A stretch of 64,000 nucleotides of DNA from Nannochloropsis salina CCMP1776 (lineage: Eukaryota > Sar > Eustigmatophyceae > Eustigmatales > Monodopsidaceae): contig SDOX01000158.1 in assembly GCA_004565275.1 (NCBI GenBank), forward strand, positions 68,976 through 132,975, in the 5' to 3' direction. This document shows, one piece after another, positions 21,583 to 31,041 of the stretch. The notes below the pieces were generated by a model that saw only the letters and a list, made by a program, of their open reading frames with translations, was not told the DNA's origin and searched no databases. The position numbers and the translations under genes are program-made. Within the stretch, counting starts at the first letter, position 1. Every line of letters starts with the position of its first letter.

Positions 21583-23031
21583 ATGCGATTGCAGCAATCT
21601 ACTGTAGCATTATGCCTCCTTTTGGGCTACATGCTCTGTTTTTATGGTTCATCTAACACCTCTGGTGTCATGGTGAGCGCAGCAAAGGCTCTCGAAGAGG
21701 GCGAAGAGAAGGCTTCAGCAAGGCGTTCGAACACCCGCGGGGCAGAAACAAAACGCATGAGGGGGATGAAGGTGGACGTCATGGGCGGACTTGAGAGCGA
21801 GGATGATGACAATGAAGTTTGGGCAGAAGACGAAGACGTGGACGAGGAGGAGTATGACGATGACGACGAAGAAGCGGACGAGGAGGCGGAGGAAGGAGAA
21901 ATTGCAGATGACACTGACGACGAATTAGACGACGATGAATACAACAGCATTGACGACGATGAGATGTTGGATGACGCGGGGGAAGAGCATGTGAAAAACG
22001 TGCAGAGGAAAGGCAAGAAGAAGGTGAAGCCCGTTGTCTTGGACGACGTGGCAAGCAAGGACGGAGAGCTGCGGGGGTCTCTCATCCTGGACGAGATCAG
22101 CAGCTACATGGTCGAGGACTTCGAAGCCCCCGGGGGCACCATCACTTACTACAAGGTGGTGCTCCATCTCTCAAACGCCGGGCAGCGGCCCCTCTGCGGG
22201 ATGACCGTGGTGGTGCCCCCCAAGCGCGGCATGGAGATCGAGCAGCTCTGGACGATGGAGGAGTCGGAGATCGAGGACGTCTACGACGTTTTGTGGACCG
22301 ACAATGTCCCGCCCAAGGACCCGAAGCATGGAGTGCGGTACTTCGGTCTGGTCACTAAGGGAGCAGCGCCGAACGTGACGATCGACTCCCTCTCCCCCTG
22401 CCTGAGCGACTACGAGGACGACGACGAGGAGGACGCGGACCTGGACGACGACGAAATGGAGAGCGAGGAGGAGGGCGGGGCGGAGGAGGCAAAACACGGC
22501 CCCGGGCGCGTCGCGAAGCGGGTGGTGGCAGGGCACCCGAAGCCGTTGGCGCGAGGTCGCGGGGTCCCCGACTCTCTTCCCCGGCGAGGGCTACAGGCCC
22601 GACAGCTCCCTGCGGACGCGGGACTGCCCATGCCAGTGGACCCGCTGGCAGCAAACTGGACGCTGGTAGAGGTGCTGGAGACGCTGGTCTTGAAGAAGGC
22701 GGGGCCCGGGCCTGAGGCCTTCGAGCTCCTGGTCAACGCCCGCGTCAGCAACATGGGCCAGAAGCCCCTCTGCGACCTCTCCCTCTTCGTCCGGGATATG
22801 CACCTGGCGGGGGCGTACTGGAGCCTGCTCCCGGTGGAGGGGACGCCGGACGTGGCGCGCCTGCCCTCGAAAGAGTCCTCGCTCATGCCGGGCCAGAGCC
22901 ACTACTTTGGGCTGGTGGTGGAGGAGACCGCGAAGAAGGAGGGGGAGCAGGAGGGGCAGCCCAACCTGGTGGTGCTCACGGCCAAGGAGTGCGTGGGCAT
23001 GGGCCCGGCGGCGGGGGCGGGGAAGGCCTGA
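21583..23031 (+). CDS. Secreted acidic protein with two copies of a carbohydrate-binding-like domain
   Basis: 482 residues, no intron needed. It starts with a signal peptide (residues about 1-35, LCLLLGYMLCFYGSS). Residues about 65-145 are extremely Asp/Glu-rich. Residues about 165-275 and 360-475 are two versions of one beta-rich unit: first TYYKVVLHLSNAGQRPLCGM followed by HGVRYFGLVTKG, then FELLVNARVSNMGQKPLCDL followed by QSHYFGLVVEET. The shared pattern V-x-N-x-GQ-(R/K)-PLC, with a later YFGL, recalls small cellulose-binding modules such as CBM49, but I cannot assign a family. A second acidic stretch separates the copies. Possible roles are a wall-associated, calcium-binding or mineral-interacting protein; all of these are inference. 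Confidence 0.75.
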   Translation: MRLQQSTVALCLLLGYMLCFYGSSNTSGVMVSAAKALEEGEEKASARRSNTRGAETKRMRGMKVDVMGGLESEDDDNEVWAEDEDVDEEEYDDDDEEADEEAEEGEIADDTDDELDDDEYNSIDDDEMLDDAGEEHVKNVQRKGKKKVKPVVLDDVASKDGELRGSLILDEISSYMVEDFEAPGGTITYYKVVLHLSNAGQRPLCGMTVVVPPKRGMEIEQLWTMEESEIEDVYDVLWTDNVPPKDPKHGVRYFGLVTKGAAPNVTIDSLSPCLSDYEDDDEEDADLDDDEMESEEEGGAEEAKHGPGRVAKRVVAGHPKPLARGRGVPDSLPRRGLQARQLPADAGLPMPVDPLAANWTLVEVLETLVLKKAGPGPEAFELLVNARVSNMGQKPLCDLSLFVRDMHLAGAYWSLLPVEGTPDVARLPSKESSLMPGQSHYFGLVVEETAKKEGEQEGQPNLVVLTAKECVGMGPAAGAGKA

Positions 23032-23558
23032 GGCGATGGGGGGGGGGGGCAGGAAGGGGTATAAAGAGAGGGTGGGCGGGATGTGTATGTCAGGGGGGGG
23101 TAAAGTAGAGGGGGCAGGGCGACACTGCGGCAAGGAGGGGCGAAGGGAGGAGGGCCGGAGGGGCGGGCCACTACAGAGGAGGGGGTTGGGGCACTGCCGC
23201 GGCCTCCGCGCCTGCCGAGGAGACCGAGCTCTCTGGATTGTCGGGGGAGGGGGACGCGCCTGACGGCGGGCTGGGGGAGGGTGTGTGAATTAGAGAGGAT
23301 GATGCCAGGATGATCGGCTTGGGGTCGAGGGGTCTGGGAGGGCGGGAGGGTGAGGACAAGGCGGGATAAAGAGCCGTGTGATGCTCCCCTCGCACCCAGG
23401 GTATGGGTGACGAATGTACGGAGGGCCTGAGGCAAGCACAACGATCGATGGGTGGGAGAAGCGGGGCTAGGAGCCATTGCTCGATTTTCTTCGCATTTTT
23501 CTTTCGCGTTCTGCACATGCTCGATCCCTCGCGCGTCAACGACAGACCTCTTCCCAGC
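23032..23558. other. Convergent spacer
   Basis: 527 bases between convergent stops, G-rich on the plus strand with several runs of G (for example at 23037-23050 and 23093-23100). No gene is supported. Confidence 0.5.
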
Positions 23559-25229
23559 CTACCTCTTTTTCTTCCCCTCGCCCTTTCCCCCGCCGGGTTT
23601 GCGGACCTTGGCCCCCCCGAAGCCGCCTTTGCTCGGCGCTGCCCCCCCGGCCTCTTCCTCTCCCTTTCCCTCCCCCCCCCCGGCCGCCGGGGCCGCCCAG
23701 TCCACCAGGGCCTGCATGGTCGTCTCCAGGTTCTGGTAGTAGGGCTGGGAGCGGAGGCAGGAAAGGTCTCGAGTCACGTCCGAGAGCCCGTATTTGACGT
23801 CGCTGTACATGGCCCTGAAGACGGAGGTCAGGGACCGGTGGTGGTCGAGGAGGCGGGCCACTACCTCCCCCAGCACCTCCGCCGCGCCCTCCTCCTCCAG
23901 CCGCTGCAGGACATGCTCGTCCCCGACCTCCCGCATCACGGCCTGGAACTCCGCCTCCACCCCCACGCCCAGGACCTGCTTGAGTGCGGACCATCGCGTC
24001 CCCGCATCCGCCGCGGCCGCCTCCCTCAGGCCCAGTGGGAGCTGGGCGTGGAAGCGGACGAAGGCCTCGGGGAGGGTCTGGGTGGACGGGGGCGGGGGGG
24101 GGAGCGTGGCGGTGGGGCCCGGCTGGAGGCGGTAGAGGAAGTAGTCGCGGAGGGCGGCGTGCGTGAGCCCCCAGATGTGCGTGTCCACCCCCAGGGTCAG
24201 GTGCACGGAGGGGTCCCTCTCCTCGGCCATGCCGACCACCGTGTCGGTCGTGTGCGGGAAACCCGCCGGCATGTACAGCATCTGCCCGGGCCCCAGCACC
24301 GTGTCGACCAGGGGGGGCTCCAGCTCCCCCAGACGGAGGCTGTCCTGGTCCTTGCCGCGGGCGAAGGGGTCGACGGAGGGCTTCTTAAGAGGGGCAGGGG
24401 GCGCGTAGACCCGCCACCGCTTCCGGCCTTGGGTCTGGAGGACGAACACGTCCTGCTTGTCCGTGTGCGGGGGCGCCGAGGTGGACTGCCCGGGGGCTGT
24501 CATGTACAAGTTCAGGGCCACTGGGAGACGGAAAGCCTCCACCGCGTCGAGGCAGACCCCAGCCAGGGCCGCCACCGAGCCCCCCACGCTGTTGAACACG
24601 ACCGTGCCGCTCCGCTGCTTCAGTGCTGCCCGGACATCCTCGGGCCTGAGCTTGGCCTCCTCGAACGAGGAGCCTCGTGCTAGCCCCACGGCTGCCATTT
24701 TCCAACCCCCTGTCTCACTATTCTCCTCGAAGAACCCGCGGCCCGCCAGCAAGAACTCTTTGGCAATTGCCTCCTCCATGTCCGCCATAGTCCACGCTTG
24801 AGCAAGGCAGGGGATAGACGTACTCGTGAAACATGGGGCGCGTTGCCAGTATTTGGCTAAAAAAGGAGAGGACGGGGCAGTCAGGGCCTCGAAAACACGC
24901 TTCAAGTCGAGTTTGTCGCACCCCGTGCTCGCCTCCACAAGAAGGGTACCCAAAGCTTGATCAGCCACGACAGGCGCGGTTGAAATAGGGGCATTGGCGG
25001 TTGTTGCTGCAGGAAGTGTAGTTAGTGGGCAGTGACCGGGCAGGCGCGGCACTTGAGGGTCCTGGTGCTTGCAGTGTGGGGGGTTGAAGACGGCGGGGCA
25101 GGGCCGGAGGAAAGCTTTCGAGCAAGGGACGTGGAGGAAGAGCGCACAACACGAAATTCTCCACCAGCGCCGTGCCCGTTTCCAGAAGGGGGCCTCTTTT
25201 GGTCTCATCTGTGTTTCATGGCATGGCAT
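23559..25229 (-). CDS. JmjC/cupin-4 2-oxoglutarate oxygenase, ribosomal-oxygenase-like, possible plastid form
   Basis: 556 residues, intronless. The cupin_4 core (residues about 205-350) has the Fe(II) ligands in PPHTDKQDVFVLQTQGRKRW (H255, D257) and MLYMPAGFPHTTD (H326). The block VALNLYMTAPG before it and GRKRWRVY after it are the signature of the NO66/MINA and bacterial RoxA (YcfD) group, which hydroxylates ribosomal proteins. Residues about 22-45 (ISCCALFLHVPCSKAFLRPC) look like a signal peptide followed by a Phe-containing cleavage motif, suggesting a plastid destination. The C-terminal half has the dimer/winged-helix-like region of the family, then a Gly/Lys-rich tail. Substrate and location are inferred. 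Confidence 0.8.
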   Translation of the reverse strand: MPCHETQMRPKEAPFWKRARRWWRISCCALFLHVPCSKAFLRPCPAVFNPPHCKHQDPQVPRLPGHCPLTTLPAATTANAPISTAPVVADQALGTLLVEASTGCDKLDLKRVFEALTAPSSPFLAKYWQRAPCFTSTSIPCLAQAWTMADMEEAIAKEFLLAGRGFFEENSETGGWKMAAVGLARGSSFEEAKLRPEDVRAALKQRSGTVVFNSVGGSVAALAGVCLDAVEAFRLPVALNLYMTAPGQSTSAPPHTDKQDVFVLQTQGRKRWRVYAPPAPLKKPSVDPFARGKDQDSLRLGELEPPLVDTVLGPGQMLYMPAGFPHTTDTVVGMAEERDPSVHLTLGVDTHIWGLTHAALRDYFLYRLQPGPTATLPPPPPSTQTLPEAFVRFHAQLPLGLREAAAADAGTRWSALKQVLGVGVEAEFQAVMREVGDEHVLQRLEEEGAAEVLGEVVARLLDHHRSLTSVFRAMYSDVKYGLSDVTRDLSCLRSQPYYQNLETTMQALVDWAAPAAGGGEGKGEEEAGGAAPSKGGFGGAKVRKPGGGKGEGKKKR

Positions 25230-25601
25230 GGCAAGGAATGAGCATCAAGACAAGGCGACCCAGGGCCTGAGGCCGCCTGGGGGCGGGGTCGGAACTCGCA
25301 GTCTCGTGCCCGTGCTGACGAGGCGAGCTTGACCACCTCCCCCTGCTTCCCGAGCAAGTGCCTGCGTCGGGCGCAAGGCGAGGGAGTGCACGAAAATCAT
25401 GATGACCCGTCCCTCCGTGTCTTTGTCCTTTAAGCGCCGGCGTCGGCGTCTTTTCTCGTCAGCTTGTGGTTATGTCTGTAGCCCAAGGCGTCTCCTCGGC
25501 TCTTGCCTACTCACTCCCAACATTCCATGATTCTGACCATACTTATAGAGGACAGAGCTAGCAAACGGAGCAAGACCAGTCAAACACGTGGGCGCAGATA
25601 G
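25230..25601. promoter_or_regulatory. Short divergent spacer, two plastid-type genes
   Basis: 372 bases between the starts of the cupin oxygenase and the DUF3067 gene. By position it is a bidirectional promoter region. No coding exon or repeat was seen. Confidence 0.4.
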
Positions 25602-26537
25602 ATGAAAATGCTGTTCTCTACTTCGCTGTTGTCGCTTCTGGCGGTATTAATGTGCGCACCGGTGGCATCGTTTATTCCCTCTTCTCCCTCTGCCTCGTCA
25701 GGAGTCGCACCAGTGCGCAGATCCTTTTCGGCAGCACCTTTGAGGGTTGTCATCACACCAGATGGCTCACCCTCCATGCAGGAATACCGGAAGAAAGTGC
25801 TGCAGGATCTGGTGGAGCGTAAAAATATCGGAGAGCTGGATGGCTACCAGCTTTTCGATATGATCGTTGCGAAGTGGGGAGTACCTTATGGGGTAGAGCT
25901 GAGACGAATGGACTTCGCAGGAAAGAAATTGCTGTACATTAATGTAATGTGGAAGTACCTCGGGCAGCAGTCTTTTCCACTCAATGAGCGCCAGTATTTG
26001 GAGCATTTGGTGAGTGGGATCGGGTGGAAAGAGCGTGTCACTCGTGGTATCAGGATTTTTTGGGGGTCTGTACTTAAGCAGTTGAATGCGTGATCGTGCT
26101 AATTTTATACCGCGTGGGTTCTCATGGCAGTCTTCTTCCCGCGTGAATCGTGTGTGTAATTGTCTTCCCTCTGGGCACGGAACAGGAGTACATTTCGCGA
26201 AAGCTTGTGCAGTGGGGCAAGGTCGCCGACTTCAAGAAGGACCTGACCGAATGCAGGAAAAAGCCCAACGCCTACTTTGGATACGCCGTGTCCTTCAATG
26301 TCCCGGTCTCGGAGGCGGAGATTGATCAGTTCGTGGAGGACGCCCGCATTTCAAGGGTAGGTCGAGGGCGTAAGGGGCTCGGTATTGGCGCGGGGGGGAT
26401 GTACTCTGTACCATGAGCGCTGTGTGGTGTCTCGCTAAACTTGAGCCTGATTCCACTGATTGCTCGCATGAAAGTGACTAATTTCCCTGTTGTGGCGGCT
26501 CCCACGTTCATCCCTTTGTCAGGAGGAGGACGAATAA
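25602..26537 (+). CDS. DUF3067-family plastid protein (three exons, last coding exon 15 bases)
   Basis: Exons 25602-26009, 26186-26356 and 26523-26537 join in phase 0 to 197 residues; the final exon encodes only EEDE and the stop. Residues 1-25 (LLSLLAVLMCAPVASFIPSS) are a signal peptide with the Phe motif of stramenopile plastid import. The mature part follows DUF3067, a family shared by cyanobacteria and plastids: FDMIVAKWGVPYGVELRRMD, LLYINVMWKYLGQQSFPLNE, YLEHLEYISRKLVQWGKV and FGYAVSFNVPVSEAEID. Its biochemical function is not known to me. It lies between the cupin oxygenase and the zinc-finger gene, both also with signal-like starts. Confidence 0.88.
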
Positions 26538-26835
26538 CCTACCCGCCAGAGAATCTTTGGTCGTCGCCGTACTTGCTTTCGAAAAGGTGCCAAGAGTCTG
26601 GGAATTTAAGCGAGATGGGCTCGGTTGACATGACGCAAGAAGGGATACGGCCAGGAGGAAGAGAGCATAGAGCAGCGGTCTTTTTGCGTCATGCGATTAC
26701 AGGATCATGTCCGCACAAGGAGAGATATACTTTGTAAAATTACACGAGCGAGAGCAGTTCTTCGAGATGTTTAATAATAATTATTTATGAAGTGTTGCGT
26801 GCTGCGACTTTCCTTCTCCCGCTGGGTCTCATCCC

Positions 26836-27294
26836 TCACCTTTCTCCTCGCTGTTCGGGCGTCAAGCCACCGGGATTGCAGGCCTCACAACTCACATACC
26901 CAAATCCCTGGCATTTCAAGCATTTGTAGCGCTCAAAGATGGCGCCATTTTTTTGGTCGATACCGGTTCCGGCACAGACCGGACAATTCACTGCTCCTTT
27001 CTTATTACAGACTCTGCAAGAGGTAATGCGAGCCCTCACTTTCGCAGGATCCTCTCCACTGCCTTTCCCAGGATTAATCTTTTTGGAAGAACTACCGCCG
27101 AAAAGTCCCCAATACAGATTGAGTGTTCTCCGACGACCATTTTGTTGCCGGTAGAGACCGGGAGCAGGGCATATGAAAGGTGTCAGAGTACATACGGGTC
27201 GCCTACTTGCTTCAGCGGTTCTTGTTGAGAATAATAGAGCGAGACACCAACAGATTATCAACAGCATGTTTACAGGCATCGTAATAAGTCCCAT
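26836..27294 (-). CDS. DnaJ-type cysteine-rich zinc-finger protein with signal sequence
   Basis: About 152 residues from the Met at 27294, chosen because MPVNMLLIICWCLALLFSTR forms a good signal peptide; the frame extends further up to 27414 without a better start. The mature part has four CxxC units in two pairs (SCRVCNKKGAVNCPVCAGTG, then YKCLKCQGFGYVSCEACNPG), the J-domain-free DnaJ zinc-finger arrangement seen in plastid factors such as BSD2 and related thylakoid assembly proteins. It is probably a plastid chaperone or redox factor for assembly. Its start is only 187 bases from the divergent JMJD5-like gene. Confidence 0.78.
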   Translation of the reverse strand: MGLITMPVNMLLIICWCLALLFSTRTAEASRRPVCTLTPFICPAPGLYRQQNGRRRTLNLYWGLFGGSSSKKINPGKGSGEDPAKVRARITSCRVCNKKGAVNCPVCAGTGIDQKNGAIFERYKCLKCQGFGYVSCEACNPGGLTPEQRGER

Positions 27295-27481
27295 CGTCTC
27301 TTTTCCTATATAGTAAATGTGGTCGTATGATGGAAATATTTGAGCTAGCACAGCGGGATGGATGAAAGCGTAAGTGCCTGTCTGCAGGGGTCGGGGGGGA
27401 GGTAGAGCTCGCAATCAGGCCTTCGTTCCCTTTCGTACTTCAAAATGTTCAAGAGTGGCACACCATTCACAAGCAGACATC
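27295..27481. promoter_or_regulatory. 187-base divergent spacer
   Basis: The shortest head-to-head interval in the window, between the zinc-finger and JMJD5-like starts. If both start choices are right, the two genes must share regulatory DNA. Confidence 0.4.
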
Positions 27482-29014
27482 ATGGAATGCCTTGCTGATT
27501 TTCCAGCTTGGAAGATTGCACTTGAGGAGCCTCCTGAGCTTTGTCAAGGTAATCTAGCACCCTGCATCCTCTCCTCTCCACTTCCTCTCACGCGATACCC
27601 TCCCTTCCGTGTCTCTCACTCTTTGCTTGGCTGTCAAGACCTTCGGCAAGAAGGGTCTCTTTTATGCGCTTCATTGTGCGCTGGCTGTGCAAATTCAATC
27701 CAAGCCGGTGATTGGACGACTGTCAAAGCTCTGGGCCGGGAGCTTGAGGAGGTGGCGTGGGAGGGTTTACACAGCAGCCCCGCATGGCGCGATGTCACAG
27801 TAACCACCAGAAGAGTGTATGCCTACTCTCAATTCATTCTAGCGGCGGTGCAGGCTGTAAAATTTCAACAAGAAGAAGACACGGACACAAACACTTCGAC
27901 TCAAAAACGTTCCAGCGTAGTCTCCACGCGCTTGAAAGAATGCATACGCCGGATAGACATGGCCTTGCTCATGGGCCCGCCCAGCATTAAGGGGGTAGCC
28001 AACGGCTTGATCGAATGGGCAGAGCAACGCCTTCGCCCGTGCAAGCCAGAGGCGGCCCAATTCTCGACGTCGCGACGCAGGGAGCTCCGTGTGAAGCGGC
28101 CGCGTCCCGTGGAGGGTTTAGTTGGGGGCCTTCCGCGCCTGGCGTGCCCCAGCCTCCACGCTTTTCTGGAGAAGCACATGGTGCCGCAGGTGCCTGTTAT
28201 TCTTACACAGTGCATGGAGCACTGGCCGGCGTTGAGGCGTTGGAAAGACATGGACTATTTGAAAGAGGTTGCGGGGGAGCGGGTGGTTCCGGTGGAGGTG
28301 GGTTCAGGCACCTACATGGCGGGCGAGGGAGAGGGATTGGAGGAAGACGGGGCTTGGGGGCAAGAACTCATGCCTTTGGGAGACTTCATCGATCGCTATA
28401 TGACTGGAGCCGAGAGTGGCCCGGAGTCAAGGGAGGGTGACGCCAGCAGCGGCGGCCCAGGGGGCCAGACGTGGGCAGACGGAGGGGAAGTGGAGGCCGC
28501 GGGGCGTAAGACCGGCCGCAGGGCGTACTTGGCGCAGCACGAGCTCTTTGAACAGATCCCAGCTTTGCAGAAAGACGTGTGGGTCCCCGACTACTGCGCC
28601 CTGGAGGTGGAGGGAGGGGAGGAGGCCCTGGAGGAGGACGGACTCGTGGTCACCAATGCCTGGTTCGGCCCCGGGGGCACTGTCTCGCCCACGCATACGG
28701 ACCCCTACCACAACTTGCTTGCCCAGGTGGTTGGCTCCAAGGCGGTCAGGCTTTTTGCCCCCTCCGAGTCCGCCTTCCTCTACCCCTGCCAGGGCCTCCT
28801 CCGCAATAACAGCCGCGTCGATCCCCTGCGCCCCGACCTGGCCCGCTTCCCCCTCTTCGCGCGGGCTAGGAGCCAGACTTGCGTGCTGGAGGAGGGGGAA
28901 ATGCTCTACATCCCGCCCCTCTGGTGGCATCACATCCAGGCCCTGAGCCCGTCCTTCTCTGTCTCCTTCTGGTGGGGCCGACGCAGGGAGGGCGCCGACC
29001 CCGCGCCGGGTTGA
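27482..29014 (+). CDS. JMJD5/KDM8-like JmjC hydroxylase (two exons)
   Basis: Exon 1 is 27482-27548 and exon 2 is 27639-29014. The 90-base intron (GTAATC to GTCAAG) keeps the frame, so the unspliced frame is also open. The N-terminal helical part contains IQAGDWTTVKALGRELEEVA and RRVYAYSQFILAAV, as in JMJD5. The JmjC part runs from PVILTQCMEHWPALRRW to the Fe(II) site SPTHTDPYHNLLAQVVGSKA (His and Asp), the block ARARSQTCVLEEGEMLYIPP and the distal His in LWWHHIQALSPSFSVSFWWG. JMJD5 proteins act as arginyl hydroxylases; peptidase or histone demethylase roles are disputed. An acidic low-complexity insert interrupts the domain at about 28420-28500. Confidence 0.87.
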   Translation: MECLADFPAWKIALEEPPELCQGNLAPCILSSPLPLTRYPPFRVSHSLLGCQDLRQEGSLLCASLCAGCANSIQAGDWTTVKALGRELEEVAWEGLHSSPAWRDVTVTTRRVYAYSQFILAAVQAVKFQQEEDTDTNTSTQKRSSVVSTRLKECIRRIDMALLMGPPSIKGVANGLIEWAEQRLRPCKPEAAQFSTSRRRELRVKRPRPVEGLVGGLPRLACPSLHAFLEKHMVPQVPVILTQCMEHWPALRRWKDMDYLKEVAGERVVPVEVGSGTYMAGEGEGLEEDGAWGQELMPLGDFIDRYMTGAESGPESREGDASSGGPGGQTWADGGEVEAAGRKTGRRAYLAQHELFEQIPALQKDVWVPDYCALEVEGGEEALEEDGLVVTNAWFGPGGTVSPTHTDPYHNLLAQVVGSKAVRLFAPSESAFLYPCQGLLRNNSRVDPLRPDLARFPLFARARSQTCVLEEGEMLYIPPLWWHHIQALSPSFSVSFWWGRRREGADPAPG

Positions 29015-29195
29015 GGGATGCACGGGCTTTGCTCGGGTGATTCGTTTGGAATCTACGGGCGGAAAAGAACAGTTGCTTGCAGAAAGCAAGGTTTTGCCAG
29101 GGGGGGGCTCTGTCTCAGTGGGTTTTTTCTTTCCTGCGAGCCAGCGAGGGGTGGGGGTAAAGTTAACTTCCCCTCCCTCTACCTCGCGCAAGGCG

Positions 29196-30494
29196 CTACC
29201 AAACCGACATCCGCCCGCTAATCGACTGCATTGATAGGGATAGGTCATTTAACTCGGAAGGCGTGACCGTCTCCATGTCTGTCGCTGGCGGCGCCAGGTC
29301 CTCGAGCTGCCAGTACCGGCCTCCCACGGCGAGCAGGGAGGCCTCGGGGGGGGGCGTAAGAGCCTCCATGCTCGGGTAGGGGCGGAAGGAGGCGCGTGTT
29401 TGCTCGACAGCATCGTAAATTGTAATGACGATGCTGTAGCCATGGGCGACAGCGGCCATCTCTAGGGCTTCCACGGTGGGGCCTCTACCGCTGAGAGGCG
29501 GGCCTGCGTTCTGCCCCGCCGCGATAGCGCCCGCATGGACCCCCGCATGAAGACCTAGGCCGCCGGGCGGTGCTTGATACAGCAGTCCTCCATGTGTCGA
29601 GATGCATCGATCCATTGTGGCACGCACCTGCGCACTGAGGCTCGGCGTGCCGTACACTGCCAGGCTGATTTCTTCCAAGAAGCACCGACCAGGGCTATCG
29701 GGGAATCTGAGCGTGAGACCAAACCGCTGTTGGAGCAGCCAGGCGCATTCTTGCAGACATGTCAGGGAGAGATTCGGTCGGCAAAGGCTCGGAGAGGCCG
29801 CTTGCCACGGGCTCGCACAGGGGCTTGAGAGTTTGGAGGGAATCGACGGCGGAGCTTTGTCCAGGAAGGAGGGCCACTGGGCAAGGCTCTGCATGATTTC
29901 AGACGAAGAGCTGGGTGGCATGCTTGGACATTGAAAGTTCGAGAACGCTTTCCCCCAAGGAGACACTTGCAGGGGGATCTGCGGTATGGGTGCTGTATTG
30001 TTCGAGAGCTCTGATTGGGCGGGGAGAATGGAAGGCAAATAATTCCCCACCAAAGCCAGTTCTGTCCCAACATTTCCTGCAAAGTGGATGGCTTGGTCAT
30101 TACAAAGATGCTGTGGAGCGAAGAAAGTATCTCCGACCATCATTTCGACGTTTCTGACATCGGCCTGCGGATTCCGGGATCCTGGAGTCGATTTGCTGAG
30201 GAAATTTGGTTGTATCCCGCTCGAACGGTCTTGACGCAGCAAAGAAGAAATGGCTAAAATTGCTTGATTATTGGCCGCTTGAGAGGGAGCCACTACTCGT
30301 ATACTCAAATTGCGTGCAGAAATGAAATCGATGTAGTCTACGCCACACTGGATAGCCACGTCGTGGATGACATGGCGTTGGGACATTTGGGCATAAAAAA
30401 TGTAGTTCTTTCTGAGAAATTCTATCTCGTCGGAGGTTGAAGAAATATTGCTTATGAAAGGCAGGCGAATGTAGCTGTGCGAATGTCGTGACAT
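29196..30494 (-). CDS. Divergent OTU-like protein, probably lacking the catalytic His
   Basis: A 432-residue frame with no intron needed. The first 250 residues match nothing I know. The C-terminal third resembles an OTU cysteine-protease fold: FPDSPGRCFLEEISLAVYGT takes the place of the D-x-x-C loop and helix, SAQVRATMDRCI is the following helix, and EALEMAAVAHGYSIVITIYD matches the central sheet region. At the end, where OTU enzymes have an HY motif, this protein has GGRYWQLEDL, so the His appears to be Arg. It could be a binding-only or inactive deubiquitinase-like protein. The neighbouring divergent gene encodes a clear OTU domain, which may mean an old duplication. The family call is tentative. 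Confidence 0.5.
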   Translation of the reverse strand: MSRHSHSYIRLPFISNISSTSDEIEFLRKNYIFYAQMSQRHVIHDVAIQCGVDYIDFISARNLSIRVVAPSQAANNQAILAISSLLRQDRSSGIQPNFLSKSTPGSRNPQADVRNVEMMVGDTFFAPQHLCNDQAIHFAGNVGTELALVGNYLPSILPAQSELSNNTAPIPQIPLQVSPWGKAFSNFQCPSMPPSSSSEIMQSLAQWPSFLDKAPPSIPSKLSSPCASPWQAASPSLCRPNLSLTCLQECAWLLQQRFGLTLRFPDSPGRCFLEEISLAVYGTPSLSAQVRATMDRCISTHGGLLYQAPPGGLGLHAGVHAGAIAAGQNAGPPLSGRGPTVEALEMAAVAHGYSIVITIYDAVEQTRASFRPYPSMEALTPPPEASLLAVGGRYWQLEDLAPPATDMETVTPSELNDLSLSMQSISGRMSVW

Positions 30495-31041
30495 GCTGCA
30501 CAGAAAATTTGCGGGTCGGGGAGGACCTGAGGGCTAAAGCTAGGGAGATCTAGGAGGATTGATCCCTGACAGGATGAAGAATAAACGGGAGAGAAAAAAT
30601 ATGGGAAATGATTAAATAAAGATGCTCTACGACATTCCATATAGATGTATGATTTTCCCGTAAGAAGCCAGCATGCGGGCGCCAAGACACAGAGGCCTGA
30701 ATTGGGAGGCATGCCTGGGTGCCCCTGGGGACCGGCCCATGTCAGGCAGGGGAGAGGATTCCGCGAAGCCCGGAGAAGTTCAAGCCCGGGGGCCTCCGTC
30801 CCTTACCCGGCGCCCGCGCCCTGAATGACGGACACAGAGGCCAGATGCTGCCCTAGCGCCTTGCATGACTGTTTCGTGTGGTACACATGACTCTGCTCGC
30901 TCGTCCTGTAGACGCAGTGCACGCGAAGTGGGTCCATGCACGTCAGCTGAAGTAGCATAAATATCCACATCTAAATTGGGCCTCACTAGTGGCTGCTTTC
31001 TCTACAACAACAAAAAAGCTACCAGACCACGAGGAAACCTC
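30495..31041. promoter_or_regulatory. Divergent spacer between the two OTU-fold genes
   Basis: 547 bases between head-to-head starts. It includes a GC-rich patch at 30781-30830 and AT-rich tracts at 30590-30660, and by position holds both promoters. No coding exon is supported. Confidence 0.4.

Noticed and set aside
23403-24683. 426-codon plus-strand frame
   Set aside because: Antisense to the cupin oxygenase; composition is low-complexity and there is no motif.
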